From: an uncultured Enterobacteriaceae bacterium
Lineage (GTDB): Bacteria; Pseudomonadota; Gammaproteobacteria; Enterobacterales; Enterobacteriaceae
Reading direction: 5' to 3'
Length of the DNA stretch: 64,000 nt
NCBI GenBank assembly: GCA_947631255.1
Contig: CANRKT010000007.1
Span: 19,347-83,346, forward strand
The notes under the pieces were generated by a model. The model made no database searches. It worked only from the letters and a program-made list of their open reading frames with translations, and had not been told where the DNA came from. Below are positions 55,618-64,000 of the stretch, one piece after another. Position 1 is the stretch's first letter, and each line of letters begins with the position of its first letter. Made by a program: the position numbers and the translations under genes.

Positions 55618-57467
55618 TAACCCCCAAGTTTACTTTTATCTCTTACTGCGCCTTTATCCGCACTGGTGGCCAGCATTGCATAAGCGCGTAAAGCAAAGGA
55701 AACCTCACGCTCGCGTGCGCGTGGAGTCCAGGCAGCAGCACCGCGCGCATCTTGAGCAGCGCGACGTTCAGCCAGTAATACTTCAGAGGCTTCCAGATGA
55801 ATGCTACGTGACGGGATATCAATGGCAATCATATCGCCATCTTCAATCAGACCAATGTTACCGCCACTGGCCGCTTCCGGTGAAACGTGCCCAATGGACA
55901 GACCTGAAGTACCGCCGGAGAAACGACCATCGGTGATCAGGGCGCACTCTTTACCCAGACCCATAGATTTCAGATAGGTCGTTGGGTAGAGCATTTCCTG
56001 CATACCCGGCCCACCTTTTGGCCCTTCATAACGAATAACCACTACGTCTCCGGCCACGACTTTACCGCCAAGGATCGCAGAAACAGCATCATCCTGGCTT
56101 TCATATACTTTTGCCGGGCCACGGAAGACTAAGCTACCTTCATCAACACCCGCTGTTTTGACGATACAGCCATTTTCTGCAAAATTTCCGTACAGTACGG
56201 CAAGACCACCGTCCTGGCTATAGGCATGCTCTTTGGAGCGAATACAGCCCTCTTTACGGTCAACATCCAGGGTATCCCAGCGGCAGGATTGTGAAAATGC
56301 TTTGGTGGTACGGATACCTGCTGGGCCGGCTGAGAACATGCTCTTCACCGAATCATCAGAGGTCACCATCACGTCATACTGAGCGAGGGTTTCTGGCAGA
56401 GTCATGCCCAGCACGTTATTCACATTACGGTTAAGCAGACCGGCACGATCCAACTCCCCGAGAATACCGAGCACACCACCAGCACGATGCACATCTTCCA
56501 TATGGTATTTTGGCGTACTCGGTGCAACTTTACACAATTGAGGAACTTTACGGGATAACTTATCAATATCCGTCATCGTGAAGTCAATTTCAGCTTCCTG
56601 CGCCGCGGCCAGTAAGTGCAGTACGGTGTTAGTTGAACCTCCCATCGCCACATCAAGAGTCATGGCGTTTTCAAATGCTTCTTTGCAGGCAATATTGCGT
56701 GGCAGAGCCGTTTCGTCGTCTTTTTCGTAATAACGCTTAGTCAGCTCAACAATACGTTTACCGGCATTGAGGAACAACTCTTTGCGATCTGAGTGTGTCG
56801 CCAGCAGTGAGCCATTGCCTGGCTGTGATAATCCCAGCGCTTCGGTCAGACAGTTCATGGAGTTGGCGGTAAACATGCCGGAACAAGAACCACACGTCGG
56901 GCAAGCAGAACGTTCAATCTGCTCACTGTCTTCATCGCTGACATTCGGGTTAGCCCCCTGAATCATCGCATCGACCAAGTCCAGTTTGATTATCTGATCA
57001 GACAGTTTGGTTTTGCCGGCTTCCATCGGGCCGCCGGAGACAAAAATAACCGGAATATTCAGACGCAGAGATGCCATGAGCATCCCCGGAGTGATTTTGT
57101 CGCAGTTGGAGATACACACCATCGCATCAGCACAATGAGCATTGACCATATACTCAACTGAGTCAGCGATCAGTTCACGGGAAGGCAAGGAATAGAGCAT
57201 ACCGCCATGTCCCATGGCGATACCGTCATCCACCGCAATGGTATTAAATTCTTTTGCTACGCCACCAGAAGCTTCAATTTGTTCAGCGACCAGCTTACCC
57301 AAATCACGTAGATGCACGTGTCCTGGCACAAATTGGGTAAATGAGTTCACGACAGCAATGATAGGTTTACCAAAATCGGCGTCCGTCATTCCGGTTGCGC
57401 GCCACAGCGCACGGGCACCCGCCATATTACGGCCATGAGTTGTGGTAGCGGAACGATACTTAGGCAT
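55617..57467 (-). CDS. ilvD: dihydroxy-acid dehydratase
   Basis: 616 aa, [50 protein letters not shown]. Confidence 0.99.
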   Translation of the reverse strand: MPKYRSATTTHGRNMAGARALWRATGMTDADFGKPIIAVVNSFTQFVPGHVHLRDLGKLVAEQIEASGGVAKEFNTIAVDDGIAMGHGGMLYSLPSRELIADSVEYMVNAHCADAMVCISNCDKITPGMLMASLRLNIPVIFVSGGPMEAGKTKLSDQIIKLDLVDAMIQGANPNVSDEDSEQIERSACPTCGSCSGMFTANSMNCLTEALGLSQPGNGSLLATHSDRKELFLNAGKRIVELTKRYYEKDDETALPRNIACKEAFENAMTLDVAMGGSTNTVLHLLAAAQEAEIDFTMTDIDKLSRKVPQLCKVAPSTPKYHMEDVHRAGGVLGILGELDRAGLLNRNVNNVLGMTLPETLAQYDVMVTSDDSVKSMFSAGPAGIRTTKAFSQSCRWDTLDVDRKEGCIRSKEHAYSQDGGLAVLYGNFAENGCIVKTAGVDEGSLVFRGPAKVYESQDDAVSAILGGKVVAGDVVVIRYEGPKGGPGMQEMLYPTTYLKSMGLGKECALITDGRFSGGTSGLSIGHVSPEAASGGNIGLIEDGDMIAIDIPSRSIHLEASEVLLAERRAAQDARGAAAWTPRAREREVSFALRAYAMLATSADKGAVRDKSKLGG

Positions 57468-57527
57468 TCTTAGTTACTCCAGTCTGTCAAATAGCAGGCG
57501 GTTCATGCCGCCCATCTGGTGTTATAC

Positions 57528-58460
57528 TTATTTCGCGTTAATGGGGTCTAACCAGCCCCATTTATCTTCGGTTTCACCGGTGAACAGACCGAAGAACGCC
57601 TCTTGAATACGTTTGGTTACCGGACCACGACGGCCCTCCCCCACCTGGATACCATCTACGCTGCGTACAGGTGTGATTTCTGCGGCAGTGCCGGACATAA
57701 AGACTTCATCAGCAAGATAAAGGGATTCGCGTGATAACACCTGCTCACGCACTTCAATACCCAAATCTTGGGCCAGTTTAATGATGGCGTCACGGGTAAT
57801 ACCCGGTAGCGCGGAAGAGGTAAACGGTGGGGTAAAGACCACACCATCTTTAACTTCAAACAAGTTCTCACCTGCACCTTCAGAGATATAGCCATGAACA
57901 TCCAGGGCAATCCCTTCCTGATAACCATGGCGGCGTGCTTCACTGCCAACCAGTAATGAGGAGAGGTAGTTACCACCTGCTTTCGCTGCGGTTGGAATAG
58001 TATTCGGTGCTGCACGGTTCCAAGAAGACACCATGGCATCAATACCCTGTTCCAGCGCCTCGGCACCCAGATAAGCGCCCCACGGGAAGGCAGCAATAAT
58101 AACATCAGTGGTGTAATCGGCCGGAGGGTTAACGCCCATACCGACATCTCCCACAAACACCAGCGGGCGAATATAAGCGCTGGTCAGATTATTTTTACGC
58201 AGTACGGCACGACAAGCTTCCATCAGTTCATCAACGCTTTGTGATACCGGGAAACGATAGATTTTGGCTGAATCACGCAGACGCTGCATATGTTCGCGAT
58301 GACGGAAGACTACAGGTCCTTTATGGGAGTCGTAGCAACGAATACCCTCAAAAACGGATGTGCCGTAATGTAAGGCATGCGACATAACGTGGACTTTTGC
58401 GTTTTCCCACGGCGTCATTTCACCATTGAACCAGATGTAGTCAGCTTTTTTGGTTGTCAT
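57528..58460 (-). CDS. ilvE: branched-chain amino acid aminotransferase
   Basis: 310 aa, MTTKKADYIWFNGEMTPWENAKVHVMSHALHYGTSVFEGIRCYD. Confidence 0.99.
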   Translation of the reverse strand: MTTKKADYIWFNGEMTPWENAKVHVMSHALHYGTSVFEGIRCYDSHKGPVVFRHREHMQRLRDSAKIYRFPVSQSVDELMEACRAVLRKNNLTSAYIRPLVFVGDVGMGVNPPADYTTDVIIAAFPWGAYLGAEALEQGIDAMVSSWNRAAPNTIPTAAKAGGNYLSSLLVGSEARRHGYQEGIALDVHGYISEGAGENLFEVKDGVVFTPPFTSSALPGITRDAIIKLAQDLGIEVREQVLSRESLYLADEVFMSGTAAEITPVRSVDGIQVGEGRRGPVTKRIQEAFFGLFTGETEDKWGWLDPINAK

Positions 58461-58480
58461 GCTTATCTATCCTTTTACGC

Positions 58481-58738
58481 TCAGGCGCGAATTTGTTGTG
58501 ATGTAAGTTGCTGAACGTCGACACAGGCAACATCAACCAGTTTGCTTAACTGGCTGAACAGCAGATCTATCGAGCGCGGGCTGGCAACGGTGAGTTCAAT
58601 GTTGATGTTCTCAGGATTAATATCAGCCACCATATTCATGGAACAAACCTGAAAGCCACGGTGACGTACCACACGCAATACTCGTTCTAATGTTTCCGGG
58701 CGGAAGCGAGCCTGCAAAGCAAGTTGATGTTGCATCAT
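58481..58738 (-). CDS. ilvM: acetolactate synthase II small subunit
   Basis: 85 aa, [36 protein letters not shown]. Confidence 0.97.
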   Translation of the reverse strand: MMQHQLALQARFRPETLERVLRVVRHRGFQVCSMNMVADINPENINIELTVASPRSIDLLFSQLSKLVDVACVDVQQLTSQQIRA

Positions 58739-60381
58739 GATTCTTTCTCCAGCATTTGTGAGTTACTGGCGCCGGGTGGTACCAACGGCCAGACATTCTC
58801 GTCCTCATCAATTGAGACATGAAGTATGTACGGGCCGTCGCTATTGAGCAGAGTATCAAGCGCGGCTTCGACCTGGTCTTTACGAGTAATGCGCTGACCA
58901 GGAATATCAAAAGCGCTGGCCAGTGTGAGGAAGTCCGGGTTATCAGAGAGGTTAGTTTCACTGTAGCGTTCAGCGAAAAACAGCTGCTGCCACTGTCGAA
59001 CCATGCCTAAACGCTGGTTATCCAGTAACAGGATCTTCACTGGCAGCTTTTTACGTTTTACCGTTCCCAGCTCCTGAATATTCATCATGAATGAACCATC
59101 TCCGGAGACACAGATAACCGTATCATCGGGTCTGGCAACTTGAGCACCAACCGCTGCAGGTAAACCAAAGCCCATCGTGCCAAGGCCACTTGAAGTGATA
59201 AAGTTTTCCGGACGGGTAAAGGTCATATGTTGTGCGGTCCACATTTGATGCTGACCGACGTCGGTGGTGATAACACATTCCTGAGGTTTACGTTCGGAGA
59301 GTTGTTTGAGCAACAAAGGCGCATAGATAGGTTCACCGGGGTGATCATAACGCCATTCATGCTCTGCTTTCAGCGTCGCTACTTGTTGCTGCCAATCCGC
59401 AATCTGCAACGGTTGTTGCAGAGCCGGCAACAGCTGGTTTAGCGGGCCTTGTAGCGCCACATGAGCCTGACGTAACTTGCTCAGTTCGGCAGGGTCGATA
59501 TCCATATGGATAACTTTCGCATGAGGAGCAAAAGTATTTAATTTACCGGTGACACGGTCATCAAAGCGTGCGCCGACTGCTATCAGTAAATCACATTCCT
59601 GTACCGCCAGGTTTGCCACTTTGGTACCGTGCATACCTAACATACCGGTATAGAAAGGATGTTCAGATGGAACCGCTCCCAGCCCTTTGAGAGTCACAGT
59701 AGAAGGCATATTGGTAACAGCAATAAATTCACGCAGGGCCGGAACTGCCTGGGCCATACCGACGCCACCGCCGATATACAGCATCGGTTTTTGTGCCGCA
59801 GCCAACAGTTCACGCGCCTGCTGAATTTCTGCTTCCGGTAAATCATCATCATCAGAAACCGTGGATAACCAGGCTTCAAAATCACCGTTAGCCAGTTGAA
59901 TATCTTTAGGGATATCGATAAGAACGGGGCCTGGGCGACCACTACGGGCAATTTCAAAGGCGTCTGCGATAACGCGTGGCAGCTCCTCAATCGACTCAAC
60001 CAGGAAACTGTGTTTAGTGCAGGCTAAAGAGAGACCTAAAACATCCACTTCCTGAAAAGCATCGGTTCCTATCAGCGGTGCAGCGACCTGACCAGTCAGA
60101 GCAACCACGGGAACAGAGTCTAACATTGCATCAGCAAGGCCAGTTATCAGGTTAGTTGCACCAGGCCCGGAGGTCGCAATACACACCCCTGTTTTACCGG
60201 TTGCACGGGCATAACCGATAGCTGCGATAACTGCGCCTTGCTCATGGCGACACAGTAGATGTTCCACACCACCGTCATACAATGCATCGTATACCGGCAT
60301 GATTGCGCCGCCTGGATAACCGAAAACAGTTTCAACACCCTGCGCTCGCAACGCATGTACCACCCATTGCGCACCATTCAT
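58735..60381 (-). CDS. ilvG: acetolactate synthase II large subunit, intact
   Basis: 548 aa, [50 protein letters not shown], uninterrupted. Confidence 0.98.
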   Translation of the reverse strand: MNGAQWVVHALRAQGVETVFGYPGGAIMPVYDALYDGGVEHLLCRHEQGAVIAAIGYARATGKTGVCIATSGPGATNLITGLADAMLDSVPVVALTGQVAAPLIGTDAFQEVDVLGLSLACTKHSFLVESIEELPRVIADAFEIARSGRPGPVLIDIPKDIQLANGDFEAWLSTVSDDDDLPEAEIQQARELLAAAQKPMLYIGGGVGMAQAVPALREFIAVTNMPSTVTLKGLGAVPSEHPFYTGMLGMHGTKVANLAVQECDLLIAVGARFDDRVTGKLNTFAPHAKVIHMDIDPAELSKLRQAHVALQGPLNQLLPALQQPLQIADWQQQVATLKAEHEWRYDHPGEPIYAPLLLKQLSERKPQECVITTDVGQHQMWTAQHMTFTRPENFITSSGLGTMGFGLPAAVGAQVARPDDTVICVSGDGSFMMNIQELGTVKRKKLPVKILLLDNQRLGMVRQWQQLFFAERYSETNLSDNPDFLTLASAFDIPGQRITRKDQVEAALDTLLNSDGPYILHVSIDEDENVWPLVPPGASNSQMLEKES

Positions 60382-60464
60382 AGTTTGTTCCCCGCCTCAT
60401 TACCAGAGAAACAGTATTTTATGCTGCCACGCATAACCTGCTCTCATATTAAATTCTTTGTCCC

Positions 60465-60498
60465 AAAAAAAAACCCCGGACCTTTCGGTGCGGGGGTT
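60465..60498 (-). terminator. ilvGMEDA attenuator terminator
   Basis: - strand CCCCCGCACCGAAAGGTCCGGGGTTTTTTTTT directly after ilvL. Confidence 0.88.
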
Positions 60499-60520
60499 CT
60501 TTTCGATTAAGACTTGATTT

Positions 60521-60619
60521 TTAAGCCTTTCTTTCTCCAAGTGCAGCCCCGCACGGTGGGATAATAATCACCACAATGCTAATCACAACTAGGCTAATCA
60601 CTCGTAGTAGGGCTGTCAT
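60521..60619 (-). CDS. ilvL: ilvGMEDA operon leader peptide
   Basis: 32 aa MTALLRVISLVVISIVVIIIPPCGAALGERKA, rich in Ile/Val/Leu; nearly identical to E. coli IlvL; not in the ORF track (too short). Confidence 0.96.
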   Translation of the reverse strand: MTALLRVISLVVISIVVIIIPPCGAALGERKA

Positions 60620-60970
60620 TTTTTATACTTTCTATCATCTTGTTCGAAGTAATGCCTACAGAGTTATCACAGAATCAGTTATGAGCACAAGGACTTTTTA
60701 CAAACAACTGAGCAACAAAAAACAAATTTCCAAAAAAACATATTGAATTTAAAAACAAAAAAGAGAAATTAAGAAAATTAATCAGATCAATAAAAAAACA
60801 GTTTTTTTCTCAGCGTCAGATAAAAAAAGATGACTACTGAAGCTGACTCTCAAAAAAAAGAGGATGAAAAATCAGATCATAAAATTTACTGGCACTCCAT
60901 TCCGTTATATGAAATGTATGATTTTTAATCGCCAGGGAATGCGACATGATGACTTTTTCATGGAGGAGAT

Positions 60971-62491
60971 ATGTCTCTGTCAGTTATTCATACCCGGGCA
61001 GCATTAGGGGTCAGTGCACCTTTAGTCACAGTAGAAGTCCATATCAGCCGCGGATTACCTGGTCTGACGCTAGTAGGGCTACCAGAAACAACGGTCAGAG
61101 AGGCCCGCGACCGAGTACGTAGCGCCATTATCAACAGTGGATATACCTTCCCTGCCCGTAAGATAACGATCAACCTCGCCCCGGCGGATCTCCCAAAAGA
61201 AGGGGGACGTTACGATCTGCCGATTGCTATCGCGCTGCTAGCAGCCTCAGAACAGCTCAGTACGACAAAGTTGGCACAATATGAGTTCGTGGGTGAGTTG
61301 GCTTTAACAGGCGCGTTACGCGGCGTATCAGGAGCCATATCGGCAGCCCTCGAAGCCTTGAAGGCGGGACGAAATATTGTCGCAGCCGCAGAGAATGCGG
61401 CTGAATTAGGTTTGATAGAACAATCCGGTTGCTTAGTCGCACAGCATTTGACCGAAGTCTGTAGCTGGCTTGAAGAAAAAAGTCCGTTAACCCACCCGAT
61501 AGCACCTCACTATACATCTCCCCCTTCAGATACTGATCTGAACGAAATCATAGGTCAGAGCCAGGGAAAACGAGCGCTAGAGATAACCGCCAGTGGAGGA
61601 CACAATTTACTGCTAATAGGCCCCCCAGGAACAGGGAAAACCATGCTGGCCAGTCGACTTAATACTCTTCTTCCGCCATTAAGCAACACCGAAGCGCTGC
61701 AGAGCGCTGCGATCCTCAGCCTGGTACAACCTTCGCTTTCCTGGCATCAGTGGCGCCAGCGTCCATTCAGAGCCCCTCATCATAGCGCTTCATTAAACTC
61801 CATGGTTGGGGGTGGCAGTATTCCTCAACCTGGTGAAATTTCTTTAGCGCACAACGGTGTGCTGTTTCTCGATGAGTTGCCTGAATTTGAACGTCGTGTC
61901 CTGGACTCACTGCGAGAACCCATAGAGTCGGGGGAGATCCACATCTCTCGTACCCGGGCAAAGATAACTTACCCTGCCAGTTTTCAGCTGATTGCAGCGA
62001 TGAACCCAGGCCCCACCGGCCACTATGAAGGTCTCCACAATCGGGCAACACCACAACAGACATTGCGTTATCTGGGGCGTCTGTCAGGGCCATTTCTGGA
62101 CCGTTTTGATTTATCTGTTGAGGTTCCGCTACTGTCGGTCGGTACACTGAGTCAGTCTCAGCAGCGCAGTGAATCCAGTCATGAGATAAGAAGCAGGGTC
62201 ATTGCCTGTAGAGAACGTCAGCTAGCACGCCAGCATAAGCTTAATGCATTACTCAGTAATCATGAGGTCCGTGAATTCTGTCAACTTCAGCAGCAGGATG
62301 CTGTCTGGCTGGAAGAGGCGCTGGCAACGCTCGGTTTGTCAGTAAGAGCATGGCAACGGTTGTTGAAAGTGGCACGAACGATTGCGGATATGCAGCAGGA
62401 GCAAGATATTCTCAGGATGCATTTACAGGAGGCGCTTGGGTATCGGGCAATAGACCGATTACTCTTACACTTACAGCGCATGGCAGGATAA
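60971..62491 (+). CDS. yifB: YifB Mg-chelatase-like AAA+ / ComM family protein
   Basis: 506 aa, GPPGTGKTMLASRLNTLLPPL; MSLSVIHTRAALGVSAPLVTVEVHISRGLPGLTLVGLPETTVREARDRV. Confidence 0.96.
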   Translation: MSLSVIHTRAALGVSAPLVTVEVHISRGLPGLTLVGLPETTVREARDRVRSAIINSGYTFPARKITINLAPADLPKEGGRYDLPIAIALLAASEQLSTTKLAQYEFVGELALTGALRGVSGAISAALEALKAGRNIVAAAENAAELGLIEQSGCLVAQHLTEVCSWLEEKSPLTHPIAPHYTSPPSDTDLNEIIGQSQGKRALEITASGGHNLLLIGPPGTGKTMLASRLNTLLPPLSNTEALQSAAILSLVQPSLSWHQWRQRPFRAPHHSASLNSMVGGGSIPQPGEISLAHNGVLFLDELPEFERRVLDSLREPIESGEIHISRTRAKITYPASFQLIAAMNPGPTGHYEGLHNRATPQQTLRYLGRLSGPFLDRFDLSVEVPLLSVGTLSQSQQRSESSHEIRSRVIACRERQLARQHKLNALLSNHEVREFCQLQQQDAVWLEEALATLGLSVRAWQRLLKVARTIADMQQEQDILRMHLQEALGYRAIDRLLLHLQRMAG

Positions 62492-62558
62492 AGCGTCGGT
62501 GCGATTTTTCGCTGAGAGGAAGCCACTACGATAAAGGGGGCTTATAGCCCCCTGGTAT

Positions 62559-62897
62559 TCAGTCGTCGCTGTCGGTATAGTCTTCAGCAGCATCCATCTG
62601 TGGCTTACCGCCAGAAAGAGTGTGAAAACGTTTTGGACGTTTGATACGCGACATGTATTTGCTCCAGACGCGCTCTGCTTCTGTCACAGGTTCGCGCTGA
62701 CCGCGACACACTGCAACAAACAGAGTTTCCTCTTCTGTTCCTGGCTCACGTTTACCAAGATCCAGCTCATTAAACGCAACACCATAGCGCTCTAATAACT
62801 GAGCCTCTTTGATGGTGAAATCGCCATGTCGGGAGAATCCACGCGGATAATGTTTATTGTCGAAAAACCGATTAGTTGTCGTAAAGCTCTCCGCCAT
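62559..62897 (-). CDS. maoP: macrodomain Ori protein MaoP (YifE)
   Basis: 112 aa, [57 protein letters not shown]. Confidence 0.95.
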   Translation of the reverse strand: MAESFTTTNRFFDNKHYPRGFSRHGDFTIKEAQLLERYGVAFNELDLGKREPGTEEETLFVAVCRGQREPVTEAERVWSKYMSRIKRPKRFHTLSGGKPQMDAAEDYTDSDD

Positions 62898-63015
62898 CCT
62901 GCACGCTCCTAATTCTTTTGGTCAGGCTGTTTATGGCGCGGAGTATTAGTTACGCTTGACAGAGTGTAAAACAAAATATTTAAATCATAACGACAAATTT
63001 TTTTTGGAGAGAGTC

Positions 63016-63840
63016 GTGGATAGCGAACTACTGAAAACATTCCTTGAAGTGAGCAGAACACGACATTTTGGTCGTGCCGCTGAAACACTGTATTTGACGC
63101 AGTCTGCCGTTAGTTTTCGTATCAGACAGCTCGAAAATCAGCTCGGTGTAAATCTGTTTACGCGCCATCGTAATAATATACGTCTGACAACTGCTGGGGA
63201 GCGGTTATTACCCTATGCCGAAAATTTGATGGATACCTGGCTTGCTGCGAAAAGAGAAGTCTCACTGACTTCTCAGCATAATCAGCTGAGTATTGGGGCT
63301 AGCGCCTCACTATGGGAGTGCATGTTAACTCCATGGATTTCTTCACTTTATCAACAGCATAAAGACTTTCAATTTGAGACCCGTATCGCATCACGTCAGT
63401 CATTAGTTAAGCAGCTTCATGACCGCAGGCTTGATTTATTATTGACCACTGAAGCACCAAAAATGGATGAATTTACCAGTCAGTTACTGGGGAATTTTAA
63501 TCTGGCACTTTATGCCGGAAGCACAAAATATGACCGAGATCTCCTGGCCTATGTGCGTATTGAATGGGGAGCTGACTTTCAACAATATGAGTCGGAATTT
63601 ATTCAAAACGATGAAATTCCCATCTTAACGACCAGTTCCGCAAGTCAGGCATGCCAGTTAATTCCGGCGTTGAACGGTTATGCTTTCCTTCCTGTTGAGT
63701 GGGCACAGCAGCAAGAAGCTATTTATCCGTTGGCTGATTCGGGTCTGATTTCCAGGCCTTTGTACGCTATCTGGCTGCAAAATACTGATAAACAAAACAT
63801 CATCAACTCGTTACTGAAGACACCATTATTGGCGCAGTAA
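63016..63840 (+). CDS. hdfR: LysR-family regulator HdfR (GTG start)
   Basis: (V)[60 protein letters not shown] at 63016 preceded by GGAGA. Confidence 0.95.
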   Translation: MDSELLKTFLEVSRTRHFGRAAETLYLTQSAVSFRIRQLENQLGVNLFTRHRNNIRLTTAGERLLPYAENLMDTWLAAKREVSLTSQHNQLSIGASASLWECMLTPWISSLYQQHKDFQFETRIASRQSLVKQLHDRRLDLLLTTEAPKMDEFTSQLLGNFNLALYAGSTKYDRDLLAYVRIEWGADFQQYESEFIQNDEIPILTTSSASQACQLIPALNGYAFLPVEWAQQQEAIYPLADSGLISRPLYAIWLQNTDKQNIINSLLKTPLLAQ

Positions 63841-63886
63841 TGAGCTTTTCCAGTAAATTATTAACAGTAGGAAATTTATGACAGAC

Positions 63887-63920
63887 GAAAAAAAACCTTT
63901 GCTTTCGCAAAGGTTTTTTT
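63887..63920. terminator. terminator between hdfR and trpT
   Basis: AAAAAAAACCTTTGCTTTCGCAAAGGTTTTTTT. Confidence 0.85.
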
Positions 63921-63924
63921 AATC

Positions 63925-64000
63925 TGGCAGGGGCGGAGAGACTCGAACTCCCAACACCCGGTTTTGGAGACCGGTGCTCTACCAATTGAACTACGCCCCT
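63925..64000 (-). tRNA. trpT: tRNA-Trp (CCA)
   Basis: 76 nt AGGGGCGTAGTTCAATTGGTAGAGCACCGGTCTCCAAAACCGGGTGTTGGGAGTTCGAGTCTCTCCGCCCCTGCCA on the - strand. Confidence 0.97.

Noticed and set aside
57656-58156. 166-aa - strand ORF in another frame of ilvE
   Set aside because: Alternate-frame ORF inside ilvE without independent support.
62350-62547. 65-aa ORF at the yifB 3' end
   Set aside because: Out-of-frame overlap with yifB; no support.

Overview
This window is a contiguous, high-coding-density stretch of an Enterobacterales chromosome. It corresponds to the E. coli udp-metE-recQ-corA-uvrD-cyaA-hemCDXY-tRNA-ECA-rho-rep-ilv-hdfR-trpT region. Order along the + strand: udp, ysgA-like, metE<>metR, bioP/yigM, yigL, pldB, rhtB, recQ, yigI, rarD, [degenerate island with a disrupted rpn-family gene], corA, uvrD, yigB-xerC-yigA-dapF-lptM, cyaY, cyaA, hemC-D-X-Y, glmZ sRNA, a five-tRNA cluster (Pro, Pro, Leu, His, Arg), thrP/yifK, the enterobacterial common antigen cluster, rho, trxA, rhlB, gppA, rep, ppiC, ilvC, ilvY, ilvGMEDA with the ilvL attenuator, yifB, maoP, hdfR and tRNA-Trp. 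I found no clearly novel multi-gene system, no prophage and no CRISPR array. The observations most worth follow-up are: (i) a rpn (recombination-promoting nuclease) gene broken by one inferred ~10-nt deletion, whose internal C-terminal ORF (the known Rpn-S antitoxin position) stays open with a good Shine-Dalgarno; (ii) the unlisted sRNA gene glmZ with a sigma-54 promoter and three upstream TGTC-N10-GACA GlrR-type sites; (iii) an ECA cluster lacking rffG/rffH, with a palindromic repeat between wzzE and wecB; (iv) an operon terminator embedded in the antisense ilvY coding sequence; (v) a candidate corA leader peptide. Product names come from protein and RNA sequences recalled from E. coli relatives; no database search was run.
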